In this document: in pieces, positions 31,675 through 39,901 of the stretch
Position numbering within the stretch: position 1 is the first letter of the stretch
How the letters are laid out: each line of letters starts with the position of its first letter
Assembly (NCBI RefSeq): GCF_900114345.1
Contig: NZ_FOZJ01000001.1
Span: 868,001 to 932,000, forward strand
Direction of reading: 5' to 3'
Length of the DNA stretch: 64,000 bases
Source: Microbacterium sp. cf046
GTDB lineage: Bacteria; Actinomycetota; Actinomycetes; Actinomycetales; Microbacteriaceae
Made by a program: the position numbers and the translations under genes
The notes under the pieces: model-generated
The model's input: only the letters and a program-made list of their open reading frames with translations
Told to the model about the DNA's origin: nothing
Database searches by the model: none

Positions 31675-33693
31675 ATGAGATCGGTGACCATCGACACGAG
31701 CCACGGATCGCCGCTCTTCGCGCCGCTGCGGATCGGCGGCATCACCGTGCCCAATCGCATCATGCAGACCGCGCACTCGAAGCAGTACTCGGACCGCACC
31801 GAGTCCGCGCGCGAGACGGCCTATTTCGTCCGCCGTGCGCGTGGCGGGTGCGGCCTGTTCGTCGCGGGCAACCACTTCGTGCATCCGTCGGGATCGATCC
31901 GGGGCTTCGAAGACGCGTTCCGCCCGGAAGCGATCGGCTCCGATCGGCGCATGACCGACGCGATCCACGAGGCCGGCGCGCGCGTGTTCGTCCAGCTGAA
32001 CCACCACGGCGCGCAGGCCACACCAGACGGCCCGGACGGTCCGCGCGCGGTATATGCGCCATCGCGCATATTATCGCCCTCCACGGCGCACGCGACCCGT
32101 GAGATGAGCGTCGCCGACATCGACCGGTTCACCGCATCCTGGGCCGCGTCCGCCGGGATCGCCCAAGAGGGCGGCTTCGACGGTGTCGAGATCCACATCG
32201 CGCACGGATATCTGCTGCACCAGTTCCTCTCGCCGCTCTACAACGCACGCAGCGACTCGTACGGCGGAGACCTCGACGGCCGCACGCGATTCGCCCGCGA
32301 CGTGCTCGCGGCCGTGCGCGAGCGGGTCGGCGAGGACTTCGTGGTCGGCATCCGCATCGTGGCGAACGAGTTCCACCCGCAGGGGATGGATGCCGCCGAC
32401 CTCCGCGATGCGATCGCGATGCTCCGCGGCTCGAACCGCATCGATTTCCTCGATCTGGCCGCGGGCGGCTACCACAACGTCCACTACGTGTTCCCGTCGG
32501 ACGCGATGCCCTACGCGTGGATGCGCGACGAGGTCGCAGCGGCGAAGTCCGCCAACCCCGACATCCCGGTGTTCGGAGTCGGCGCCGCGATCAGCGTCGA
32601 GCAGGCCGAAGAGGTGGTGCGCGACGGGATCGCCGACATGGTGGCCCTCACCCGCGCGCAGATCGCCGATCCGGACCTCGGGCTCAAGCTCCGGGATGGG
32701 CGCGGAGACATCCGGCACTGCATCCGCCTGAACCAGGGGTGCCTGGGCCGGGGCAGTCGCGGCCTCGCGATGTCGTGCACCGTGAACCCGCTCGCGGGTC
32801 GTGAGCTGGATCGCGCGCCACGCCCCGCGACAGCCGCGCCGCAGCGCTGGATCGTGGTCGGCGGCGGACCGGCCGGAATGCGCGCCGCGGTCGAACTCGC
32901 GACGGATGGCCACGCGGTGACGCTCCTCGAGCGGGATGCCGAGCTCGGCGGCCAGCTGCGTCTGGCTCGCGCCGTGCCGGGCCGCGAGAGCATCGGCCTG
33001 CTGATCGCGGATCTGCACCGTGATCTCACTGCGGCCGGCGTCGACGTGCGGCTCGGGACGGAGGCGACGGCCCGGACTGTGCGGGAGCTCTCCCCGGATG
33101 GAATCGTGCTGGCGACCGGTGCGTCCGCGCCGAGGTCGACCTCGTTGGCGATCGGCGGGGCGTACCGAGACGGATTCCCGGCGCTGGGAACCGTGGACGC
33201 GTTCGCCGCGGCATCCGATCCGGCGATGCTCGGCCGGAGGATCGCGGTGATCGACGACGACGGCACCGCCTACGCGTCGGGCATCGTGCTCCTGCTGCTC
33301 GAGGCGGTGGACGAGCTCACCTTGATCACGCCGTTCGAGACCGCGTTCCCGCATGTCGGCGCGGGCTACGATCGACCGCTCCTGTTCGAGCGTCTCACCG
33401 CCGGCGGCGGTTTCGATCGCGTGGTCTCGCATCGCGTCGATCAGGTGACCGACAGTGCCCTCACCGCGACCGACCAGCTGACCGGACGCACCACTGTGGT
33501 CGGGGCGCTGGATGCGATCGTCGCGATCGAGCCGCGCAGCCCGGTGAGCGTCACCGGACTCGATGACGAGGCCGCAGGGCCGCGGATCGTCGCCATCGGC
33601 GACGCGTTCGCGCCCCGCACGATCGACGCGGCGATCTTCGAGGCGGTGGAGCTCGCCTATGACATCGCGGGACTCGCGAGTCTGCGCGGCTGA
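31675..33693 (+). CDS. NADH:flavin oxidoreductase/2,4-dienoyl-CoA-reductase-like protein with altered Fe-S site
   Basis: 672 residues: an N-terminal OYE-type FMN barrel (PNRIMQTAHSKQYSD; EIHIAHGYLLHQFLSPLYNARSD split by SYGGDLDGRTRF), a linker that should bind a 4Fe-4S cluster, and a C-terminal FAD/NAD(P) half (VVGGGPAGMRAAVELA). In this family the cluster site reads C-x2-C-x3-C then C. Here it reads CIRLNQGC with a later MSC, so the second Cys is Leu and only three ligands remain. Either a 3Fe-4S cluster forms, another ligand is used, or electron transfer is altered. Natural substrate unknown. Confidence 0.87.
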   Translation: MRSVTIDTSHGSPLFAPLRIGGITVPNRIMQTAHSKQYSDRTESARETAYFVRRARGGCGLFVAGNHFVHPSGSIRGFEDAFRPEAIGSDRRMTDAIHEAGARVFVQLNHHGAQATPDGPDGPRAVYAPSRILSPSTAHATREMSVADIDRFTASWAASAGIAQEGGFDGVEIHIAHGYLLHQFLSPLYNARSDSYGGDLDGRTRFARDVLAAVRERVGEDFVVGIRIVANEFHPQGMDAADLRDAIAMLRGSNRIDFLDLAAGGYHNVHYVFPSDAMPYAWMRDEVAAAKSANPDIPVFGVGAAISVEQAEEVVRDGIADMVALTRAQIADPDLGLKLRDGRGDIRHCIRLNQGCLGRGSRGLAMSCTVNPLAGRELDRAPRPATAAPQRWIVVGGGPAGMRAAVELATDGHAVTLLERDAELGGQLRLARAVPGRESIGLLIADLHRDLTAAGVDVRLGTEATARTVRELSPDGIVLATGASAPRSTSLAIGGAYRDGFPALGTVDAFAAASDPAMLGRRIAVIDDDGTAYASGIVLLLLEAVDELTLITPFETAFPHVGAGYDRPLLFERLTAGGGFDRVVSHRVDQVTDSALTATDQLTGRTTVVGALDAIVAIEPRSPVSVTGLDDEAAGPRIVAIGDAFAPRTIDAAIFEAVELAYDIAGLASLRG

Positions 33694-33702
33694 GGCGACC
33701 TG

Positions 33703-34359
33703 ATGCAGCCGGTCATGCTGGAGCTCCCCTTCCGCGGTCGGTGGCGCGCGGAGATGAGTCCCGCCTCGAGGGTGCCGAGTCACGGCACCGATCTGTTCGG
33801 CATCACCTACGCGATCGACTTCGTCGGCGTCCGCGAGGACGGACTGTCCGCACCGCGCACATGGCGGGCGGCGCTCTCGTCCGAACCTCCCGAGACCTTC
33901 GCGGGTTTCGGCCGCCCGATCCTCGCGCCCGTCGCGGGGACGGTCGCGGCGGTCCACGACGGCGAATCCGACCACGTCGGGCGCCGCTCGCCGCTGAGCC
34001 TCATCCCGTACATGCTCGGCCAGGGGGCGCGCATCCGCGCCGGCATCGGGGCCATCGCGGGCAACCACATCGTGATCGCCCTCAGTCCCAGCGGGCCGTT
34101 CGTGGGGCTGGTCCACCTGCGTCGCGGGACCGCGCAGGTGGCCGTCGGCGACGTCGTCGGGACCGGCGAGGAGCTCGCCGAATGCGGCAATTCCGGCAAC
34201 AGCACCGAGCCGTGCCTCCACCTCCAGGTGACGGACTCCGTCGAGTGGAACTCGGCCCACGGCATCCCGATGTCGTTCCGTGCGTACCGCAGCGTTCGAA
34301 CGGGCGCGACCGTCGAGAACGGGATGCCGGCCGAGTCGGAGATCATCGAGGCAGTCTGA
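33703..34359 (+). CDS. M23-like (LytM fold) protein with degenerate zinc site
   Basis: 218 residues. The fold is suggested by HGTDLFGITYAIDF, the conserved PILAPVAGTVAAVHDGE turn, NHIVIAL, FVGLVHLRRGTAQVAVGDVV and CLHLQV. Classical M23 peptidases end with HxH; here the first His is Cys (P-C-L-H-L). No signal peptide. It may be a non-peptidase scaffold or act on other bonds. It begins 9 bases after the flavin oxidoreductase stop. Confidence 0.72.
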   Translation: MQPVMLELPFRGRWRAEMSPASRVPSHGTDLFGITYAIDFVGVREDGLSAPRTWRAALSSEPPETFAGFGRPILAPVAGTVAAVHDGESDHVGRRSPLSLIPYMLGQGARIRAGIGAIAGNHIVIALSPSGPFVGLVHLRRGTAQVAVGDVVGTGEELAECGNSGNSTEPCLHLQVTDSVEWNSAHGIPMSFRAYRSVRTGATVENGMPAESEIIEAV

Positions 34360-34477
34360 GGCCGTGCGCGGCAGTGAGCCTGCGCGCGGACCCCTCGTGT
34401 ATCACTGACGGCGGGTCTAGCCTCTCCACCGAAGACAGCCGCGCGACCGCACGGCTCATCGAACGAGGGAGGAGCCA

Positions 34478-35281
34478 ATGGCATATATCCGACCCGTCGG
34501 GGACATCTTCATCTCCGACAGCTGGCAGGGGCACATAGACAGACCCACGCCCTCAACCGAGCCCGGCGTCGATTACGGCTGCGGATCGGGCACCGCGGTG
34601 CATGCGCCGGCGGATGCAGTCATCGTCGAGACCCACGACTCGCCGTCAGGCGGCGGAGGTCGAACGATCATGCTGCGCACCGGGGGCGACTGGCATCGTG
34701 CCCTGCACCTCTCCGAGATCCATGTGCGGGAGGGGCAGAGCGTCAGACAGGGCGACGTGATCGGCCTCTCGGGTGCATCTGCGAACGGCAGTGAGACCTT
34801 CTTCGGCCCGCATCTGCACTGGACGTTCTGGCGTGCGCGGGGAGAAGACAACCCACCGGTTCCGGGGATCTCCGGAACGGATGATTTCGAACGATTCGTC
34901 GGGCTCAACAGGACCGGGCCCGCAGGTTTTGCAATGGAGGATGACATGTTCAACGACGAAGACCGGGCTCTGCTCACCACGGTGCGCAACGCGATCATGA
35001 ACACCCACGCAGGCATCTGGTCCGGCGGTCGAGCGACCATCGACGGCCAGGTCTCGGTGTTCAACTACGGCGTGCTGCCGATCGTGGCGCACAACCAGAA
35101 CCTGATCGCCAGGCTGTCCGGCCAGGTCGCCGCGCTGCAGGAGGTCGTGAATCAGCTCACCAGCACGAACAACGTCGTGCTGGATCAGGGTGCGATCGAC
35201 GACGCCGCGACTCGGGGCGAGGACTTCGCCCGCGGCGGCCTCACCAACGAGGTCGTGACGAACGAGCCCGACGTCCCCTGA
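34478..35281 (+). CDS. M23-like protein with C-terminal helical, phage-lysin-like region
   Basis: 267 residues with a strong GGGAGGAG site. Residues about 20-140 look LytM-like: PGVDYGCGSGTAVHAPADA, RALHLSEIHVREGQSVRQGD and FGPHLHWTFW, so HLH is kept while the first His ligand before the Asp is Glu. The C-terminal third has a helical heptad-like region (LIARLSGQVAALQEVVNQL) similar to tail segments seen in phage endolysins and minor tail proteins. No signal peptide. With its neighbour it may be a domesticated lysin pair, or parts of a cytoplasmic-release system. Followed by a strong terminator. Confidence 0.72.
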   Translation: MAYIRPVGDIFISDSWQGHIDRPTPSTEPGVDYGCGSGTAVHAPADAVIVETHDSPSGGGGRTIMLRTGGDWHRALHLSEIHVREGQSVRQGDVIGLSGASANGSETFFGPHLHWTFWRARGEDNPPVPGISGTDDFERFVGLNRTGPAGFAMEDDMFNDEDRALLTTVRNAIMNTHAGIWSGGRATIDGQVSVFNYGVLPIVAHNQNLIARLSGQVAALQEVVNQLTSTNNVVLDQGAIDDAATRGEDFARGGLTNEVVTNEPDVP

Positions 35282-35298
35282 TCGGCCCTGCTCGACCC

Positions 35299-35330
35299 CG
35301 CGGACCGCTCGAACCAGCGAGCGGTCCGCG
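35299..35330 (+). terminator. Terminator after M23-like gene
   Basis: A 13-bp perfect stem (35299-35311 with 35318-35330) with a six-base loop lies 17 bases after the stop codon. It separates the M23-like pair from the MFS unit. Confidence 0.8.
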
Positions 35331-35380
35331 CTGGTGGATTGCCGGTGGGGCCGGGCCCTGCGCGAGGTCTCCCGGCCGCC

Positions 35381-35386
35381 TACGAT
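35381..35386 (+). promoter_or_regulatory. -10-like TACGAT before leaderless uORF
   Basis: TACGAT is followed after seven bases by the ATG of an 11-codon ORF, the spacing expected when transcription begins at the start codon. No clear -35 box is seen. Confidence 0.5.
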
Positions 35387-35393
35387 CGGACTC

Positions 35394-35429
35394 ATGTGCG
35401 AGCGACCGTGCGACGGCGACCCCGCATGA
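35394..35429 (+). CDS. Leaderless 11-codon upstream ORF coupled to the MFS gene
   Basis: Encodes MCERPCDGDPA. Its ATG lies seven bases after a -10-like box, so it is probably read from a leaderless transcript. Its stop (35427-35429) overlaps the ATG of the MFS gene (35426) as ATGA. That geometry would couple MFS translation to passage of ribosomes through the short ORF, which contains two Cys codons and two Pro codons. The MFS ATG has no Shine-Dalgarno of its own. The alternative is a leaderless GTG start at 35396 for the MFS gene itself. Confidence 0.5.
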   Translation: MCERPCDGDPA

Positions 35430-36628
35430 GCGCGTTCCGTGCGAGTGCCGGGCACGAAGCCGGTTTCTGGATCGTCGCGGCCGTGTTCCTGACGACCATG
35501 GCCTATTCGACCGTGCCGACGCCGCTGTACCCGCTCTACGAGAAGGCCGACGGCTTCCCGGTGAGCCTCGTGACCGTGATCTACTCCTCGTACGCGGTCG
35601 GAGTGATGCTCAGCCTGTACTTCGCAGGTCATGTGAGCGACTGGCTCGGCAGACGGCGGATGCTGCTCGTCGCCGTCGGGATCTCGATCCTCTCCGCCCT
35701 GATGTTCCTCCTGTGGCCCGAGTCGCTCGGGCTCATCGGCGCGCGGCTGGTGAACGGGGTGAGCATCGGCATCCTGTCGGCGACCGCGACCGCGCACTTG
35801 GGGGAGCTGCGCGCGATCGCCAAGCCGCAGGAGAGCATCGCGTTCGCGACGTCGGTGGCCGGCGGGGCCAATCTCGGCGGCCTGGCGCTGGGTCCGCTCG
35901 TCGGCGGACTCCTCGCCGAGTTCCTCCCCGATCCGCTCGTCATCCCGCACATCCTCTTCCTCGTGCTGCTCATCCTCTGCGCGCTTGCGCTCCTGATGGT
36001 GCCCGAGACGGTCGTGCCGCCGAACGAGCGGCCCCGCTACCGGCCCCAGAAGCTCTCGGTGCCGCGCGCCAATCGGACGATCTTCCTGGTCGCGGCGTTC
36101 GGCGCGTTCGCGGGATTCGCCGTCTTCGGACTCTTCAGCTCCCTGGTGCCGACCTTCCTCGCAGGGACGTTCGGCGACCGCGACCACCTGCTCGCCGGAG
36201 TCGCCGTCTTCGCGATCTTCGCCTCCGCCGCAGTAGGTCAGCTCGCACTGGCCTCGCGACGCCTGCGAACTCAGCTCACGATCGCGATCGCCGCCTGCGC
36301 GGTGGGCCTCACACTCGTCGCGGTCGGCGCCCTGCTTCCGCAGGTCGCCCTGTTCCTCGGCGGCGGTGTCATCGCAGGACTCGGTGTCGGCGTCCTCTTC
36401 CGCGGCGCGATCGCGACCGCACTCGGCATCGCCGAACCGGGTCATTCCGGTGAGACGCTCGCACTGCTGTTCCTGATCGCGTACGCGGGTCCGGTGATCC
36501 CGGTGCTCGCAGTCGGCATCGCGCTGGCCTTCGCGCCGCCCGTGGCCGTCCTGCTGGTCTTCGCCGCCGTCGTGCTCGCGGCGACTGTGGTCGCGGGTTC
36601 GATCATGCGCCGCCGCGCCCCTGTCTGA
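35426..36628 (+). CDS. MFS transporter
   Basis: 400 residues with 12 predicted helices. The MFS signature between helices 2 and 3 is GHVSDWLGRRRMLL, and a helix-5-like LNGVSIGILSATATAHLGEL stretch is present. The family is close to drug or metabolite exporters; the substrate is not readable. The start at 35426 is coupled to the preceding uORF by ATGA; a GTG at 35396 would add 10 residues. Convergent with an SDR gene six bases away. Confidence 0.87.
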   Translation: MSAFRASAGHEAGFWIVAAVFLTTMAYSTVPTPLYPLYEKADGFPVSLVTVIYSSYAVGVMLSLYFAGHVSDWLGRRRMLLVAVGISILSALMFLLWPESLGLIGARLVNGVSIGILSATATAHLGELRAIAKPQESIAFATSVAGGANLGGLALGPLVGGLLAEFLPDPLVIPHILFLVLLILCALALLMVPETVVPPNERPRYRPQKLSVPRANRTIFLVAAFGAFAGFAVFGLFSSLVPTFLAGTFGDRDHLLAGVAVFAIFASAAVGQLALASRRLRTQLTIAIAACAVGLTLVAVGALLPQVALFLGGGVIAGLGVGVLFRGAIATALGIAEPGHSGETLALLFLIAYAGPVIPVLAVGIALAFAPPVAVLLVFAAVVLAATVVAGSIMRRRAPV

Positions 36629-36634
36629 TCCCGG

Positions 36635-37690
36635 CTATGCCGCCGACCAGCCGCCATCGCTCGCCATGATGATCCCGTTCACGTTGACGCCGTCGTTGCT
36701 GAGCAGGAACGTGATGGATGCCGCGAGCGCGTCGGCTTCGGCCGGATCGGGCATGACCGCCATGGCGGTCTGGATCCGCTCGGCGCCGAGTGGGGAGCCG
36801 AAGCTCGCCTCGATGTTCGTGATCGTCGGGCCCGGCGCCACCGCGTTGACCCGGATGCCCGAGGGGCCGTACATGAACGCACTGCTCTTGGTGAGCCCCG
36901 CGACCGCGTGCTTCGAGGCCGTGTAGGCGACTCCGGCCGCGGAGCCGCGGAGTGCCGCCTCGGAGGCCGTGTTCACGATGGAACCGCCGCCCTGAGCGAG
37001 CATCGCGGGGATCACGGCGCGCATGAGCTTCATCGTGCCGTTGACGTTCACCCGGAAGACGCGATCCCAGACGGCATCCGTCACGTCGCCGACCGGGGTC
37101 ATGTCGTCCATGATCCCGGCGATGTTCGCGAGCCCGTCGATCGTGTCGCCGGCCGCTTCGATGATGCGGGCCACGCCGGCGTCGTCGGTGATGTCGGCCG
37201 TGAGCGAGACGATGTCGGCTCCTGCGTGCTCGGCGACGAACTCGTCCAGGCGCTCCTGGCTCACGTCGACGGCGATCACGCGGCCGCCCTCGCGGGCGAT
37301 GCGGGATGCGGTCGCGCGGCCGATGCCGGAGCCGGCGCCCGTCACGATCACGGTCTGACCCGTGAAGCGCCCCTGGTCGATGCGCTCGGTCCACTCGCGA
37401 AGGGTGACGGCGTCAGCTGCTGAGGGCTCCGCGGGGGCTTCGGGAGCGGCATCCGCACCGGCCGGGACATCGCCGGCGGCGGCGCGGCGGACGAGGTCGT
37501 CGAGCATCTCCTGCGTGAACGCACCTCGGCTCATCTTCACGAGCCGCTTGATCGCCAGCCGCTTGATCGGTGCGAACACCTCGGGCGACTGGCCGCCCTG
37601 AGCGAGCATGTCGGTGAGGATGGCGTTGCCGACCGGGTCGTCCAGCCATTTGGCGATGGAGGAGTCTGCAGTGAGAGGCGCGGTGCCCAT
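36635..37690 (-). CDS. Short-chain dehydrogenase with N-terminal helical extension
   Basis: 351 residues from ATG 37690 with AAGGAA upstream. Residues about 115-350 are a classical SDR: VTGAGSGIGRATASRI, NIAGIMDD, and the Ser and Tyr-x3-Lys in VNTASEAALRG and AYTASKHAVAG. The first 110 residues are unusual: a helical domain (IAKWLDDPVGNAILTDML, RLAIKRLVKMSRGAFTQEML) and an Ala/Pro linker. Divergent from tetR, with a perfect palindrome between, so probably repressed by that TetR until an inducer is present. Substrate unknown. Confidence 0.87.
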   Translation of the reverse strand: MGTAPLTADSSIAKWLDDPVGNAILTDMLAQGGQSPEVFAPIKRLAIKRLVKMSRGAFTQEMLDDLVRRAAAGDVPAGADAAPEAPAEPSAADAVTLREWTERIDQGRFTGQTVIVTGAGSGIGRATASRIAREGGRVIAVDVSQERLDEFVAEHAGADIVSLTADITDDAGVARIIEAAGDTIDGLANIAGIMDDMTPVGDVTDAVWDRVFRVNVNGTMKLMRAVIPAMLAQGGGSIVNTASEAALRGSAAGVAYTASKHAVAGLTKSSAFMYGPSGIRVNAVAPGPTITNIEASFGSPLGAERIQTAMAVMPDPAEADALAASITFLLSNDGVNVNGIIMASDGGWSAA

Positions 37691-37704
37691 GATGTGTTCC
37701 TTTC

Positions 37705-37726
37705 TACCGGACAACCATGTCCGGTA
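37705..37726. promoter_or_regulatory. TetR operator palindrome
   Basis: Perfect 9-base arms, TACCGGACA (37705-37713) and TGTCCGGTA (37718-37726), surround a four-base centre between the divergent SDR and tetR genes. It abuts TAGGCT (37728-37733), the likely -10 box of tetR, so binding would block both promoters. Confidence 0.82.
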
Positions 37727-37739
37727 TTAGGCTACACCC

Positions 37740-38309
37740 GTGCCGACCCCTGAACCAGATCCGAAGCGCCCGAACCGCGGCCCCGCCGCGGGTCCCGGAA
37801 ATCGGGCAGCGCTCATCGCCGCCGCGCGGGAGGTGTACGCCGACGATGGTCTGAACGCACCGTTCAGCGCAGTGGCGAAACGGGCCGGGGTCGGGCAGGG
37901 GAGCCTCTACCGCCACTTCCCCGACCGAAAGGCCCTCGCGGTCGCGGTGTTCGAGGAGAATCTCATCGACCTGGAGGAGTTCACGGCATCGCCCGAACGC
38001 ACGATCGACGACCTGCTGGACCGCGTGGTGGCGCAGGCGATGGTCTCGACCGCATTCATCGATCTCATCACCGCGGATGTGCACGATCCCCGGGTCGCGC
38101 CGCTCGGCATCCGCTTCTACGGTGTCGCCGAGCGGCTGCTCGCCCGCGAGCGGACCCTCGGCCATGTGGGCGCCCATGTCGAGGTCGAGGATGTCATGAT
38201 GGCGACCGGGATGCTGGCGACGGAGCTCGCCCGGGCCGATCCCGCACAGCGCCCCGAGGTCGCACGTCGTGCGCGCGCGCTGTTCCGCGCGGCATTCGCA
38301 CCGCGCTGA
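37740..38309 (+). CDS. TetR-family regulator of the SDR gene
   Basis: 189 residues from GTG 37740. The helix-turn-helix reads RAALIAAAREVYADDGLNAPFSAVAKRAGVGQGSLYRHFPDRKAL in order (shown here only to mark residues about 20-65). The C-terminal half is the SBP_bac-type ligand domain of small TetR proteins. TAGGCT six bases before the GTG predicts a leaderless mRNA. Likely represses itself and the divergent SDR. Confidence 0.9.
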   Translation: MPTPEPDPKRPNRGPAAGPGNRAALIAAAREVYADDGLNAPFSAVAKRAGVGQGSLYRHFPDRKALAVAVFEENLIDLEEFTASPERTIDDLLDRVVAQAMVSTAFIDLITADVHDPRVAPLGIRFYGVAERLLARERTLGHVGAHVEVEDVMMATGMLATELARADPAQRPEVARRARALFRAAFAPR

Positions 38310-38345
38310 CCCCACGCGCAGGAGGTCCGCGGGTAGGCTCAGTGC

Positions 38346-38675
38346 ATGGGCAGGTTCATCTACGACACCATGGCGAATTCGGTCGACATCGACGATCGGA
38401 CGCTGGCCCATCTGCGGATCGTCGTGATGAACAAGCTCCGGCGCACCGAGGCGTTCATGTTCGACGTCGAGGTCGGTGACGGCAGCGGTCGGCGAAGCTT
38501 CTGGATGCACCCGTCGGTGCCGATCCAGTTCCACTTCTTCGGCAGCCGTCAGCCTCGCATCAATCGCGCATGGATCGAGGATCTGATGCAGGCCGCGAGC
38601 GGCCCGAACGGCCTGACGATCACGACCGAGCCTGCAGAGGACGCGCCGGTCGAAGAGACTCAGTCGGCCGGCTGA
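38346..38675 (+). CDS. DUF7882-like small protein (copy 1)
   Basis: 109 residues beginning MGRFIYDTMANSVDIDDRTLAHLRIVV. Family blocks are NKLRRTEAF, FWMHPSVPIQFHFFG and RAWIEDLMQAASGPNG. Relatives in Microbacteriaceae are sometimes labelled ATP-dependent DNA ligase, which the sequence does not support (no KxDG motif). TAGGCT six bases before the ATG suggests a leaderless mRNA. Its 3' end overlaps the convergent paralogue by 16 bases. Confidence 0.75.
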   Translation: MGRFIYDTMANSVDIDDRTLAHLRIVVMNKLRRTEAFMFDVEVGDGSGRRSFWMHPSVPIQFHFFGSRQPRINRAWIEDLMQAASGPNGLTITTEPAEDAPVEETQSAG

Positions 38676-39139
38676 ATCGGAGTCTCGGCCGTCTCGAGCA
38701 CATTCTGCTCGGTGGTCACGCCGCTGATCGGCACCTCGGTGCCGGCGACGGTGAGCTTGTCGATCGACAGCTCGTCGACGTCGACCTTTCCCACGGACAG
38801 GTGGGCGTCCTCGGTCGAGACGAGATCGACGGGACCTGTGTCGAAGTGCTCGGCGATCAGGGTGATTCCGCCCGAGGAGTTCGCCGAGCTGGCCAGCTCC
38901 TCGATCCACTCGCGGCTCAGCTCGGTCGGCTCCGGGTCGTCGAAGACGAAGCGCAGCGGGATCGACGGATGCAGCCAGATCGTGCTGCGTCCGCGCGGCT
39001 GATCCTCGGGATGCCGCCAGGTGACCGTGAAACTCTCGCTTCGTCGCAGCTTGGTCGCGATGACGACCTTCAGGTGCGCCAGAGCGCGATCATCGATGTG
39101 GATCGGTGTTGCCGACCCGCCGTAGTAGATGGTGCCCAC
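38660..39139 (-). CDS. DUF7882-like small protein (copy 2, longer)
   Basis: 159 residues from GTG 39139; TATGGT six bases upstream on this strand suggests a leaderless mRNA. The first 100 residues are paralogous to copy 1 (IDDRALAHLKVVIATKLRRSESF; IWLHPSIPLRFVFDD; REWIEELASSANSSGG). A further 55 residues of acidic, Val/Thr-rich sequence follow (SVGKVDVDELSIDKLTVAG). Function unknown. The convergent overlap with copy 1 means both transcripts are antisense at their 3' ends. Confidence 0.75.
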   Translation of the reverse strand: MGTIYYGGSATPIHIDDRALAHLKVVIATKLRRSESFTVTWRHPEDQPRGRSTIWLHPSIPLRFVFDDPEPTELSREWIEELASSANSSGGITLIAEHFDTGPVDLVSTEDAHLSVGKVDVDELSIDKLTVAGTEVPISGVTTEQNVLETAETPIQPAD

Positions 39140-39216
39140 GTGGCCACCATAAGCCCCGGACGACCGCGCCCCGGCATCCCTGTGGAAACTCGTCCCCTCC
39201 GCGGTCGAGCGAGGGG

Positions 39217-39852
39217 TCAGCGTGTGGCGAGAGCCAGGTTGTCCACCAGCTCGTCGCGGGTCTGGCGAACGACGTAGGCGGGCTGGTCGCGCTCGACGCG
39301 CCAGCTGTCCTCGAGGGGGCCCACGTTCACCGTGTCGAATCCGAATTCGTCGTACAGCGCGGTGACGAATGCGGTCGCCTCGTCGCTGTCGCCGGCCGTC
39401 GCGAGCGCGCGCCGGTCAGCGGTGCCGGCGGGCCTGCCGTCGGTGAGGATCTGGCTGGAGGTGATGTGGTTGAACGCCTTGGCGACCTTCGACTCGGGCA
39501 GGTGCTCCTGCAGGAGTCCGCTGGTGGTGGCGACCTTCTCGTCGAGCGAGGGGATGCGGCCATCGCGCTCCCAGTAGTAGTTGTTGGTGTCGAGCACGAT
39601 CTTGCCGGCGAGCGGAGCGACCGGCACGTCCTGGTAGGCCTTGAGCGGCACGGTCACGATCACGACATCGCCGAAGGCTGCGGCATCCGCAGCGGTCCCC
39701 GCGGTCGCCCGCTCGCCGAGCTCGGCGATGAGGGGCGCCAGCGACTCGGGTCCCCGCGAGTTGCTGATCGTCACGTCGTAGCCGCGGTCGACGAGACCGC
39801 GAGCCAGGGTCGAACCGATGTGTCCTGCGCCGATGATTCCGAAACGTGTCAT
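39217..39852 (-). CDS. NADPH-dependent reductase, F420-reductase-like (NpdG/DUF family)
   Basis: 211 residues starting MTRFGIIGAGHIGSTLARGL, a Rossmann fold with NADP-type SNSRG at the end of strand 2, VVIVTVPLKAY, and VLDTNNYYWERDG. It resembles the F420-dependent NADP reductase family and its flavin/other-substrate relatives. Whether F420 is the partner cannot be read; no F420 genes are in the window. Starts 50 bases after the aminotransferase stop on the same strand. Confidence 0.82.
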   Translation of the reverse strand: MTRFGIIGAGHIGSTLARGLVDRGYDVTISNSRGPESLAPLIAELGERATAGTAADAAAFGDVVIVTVPLKAYQDVPVAPLAGKIVLDTNNYYWERDGRIPSLDEKVATTSGLLQEHLPESKVAKAFNHITSSQILTDGRPAGTADRRALATAGDSDEATAFVTALYDEFGFDTVNVGPLEDSWRVERDQPAYVVRQTRDELVDNLALATR

Positions 39853-39901
39853 GCGGGGGTGGAACGCCGCCGTTCCGTGGGTATTCCCCGACGTCGTGGT
39901 G

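Noticed and set aside
38346-38675. ATP-dependent DNA ligase, as such proteins are sometimes labelled
   Set aside because: At 109 residues with no KxDG nucleotidyl-transfer motif, the label is not supported.
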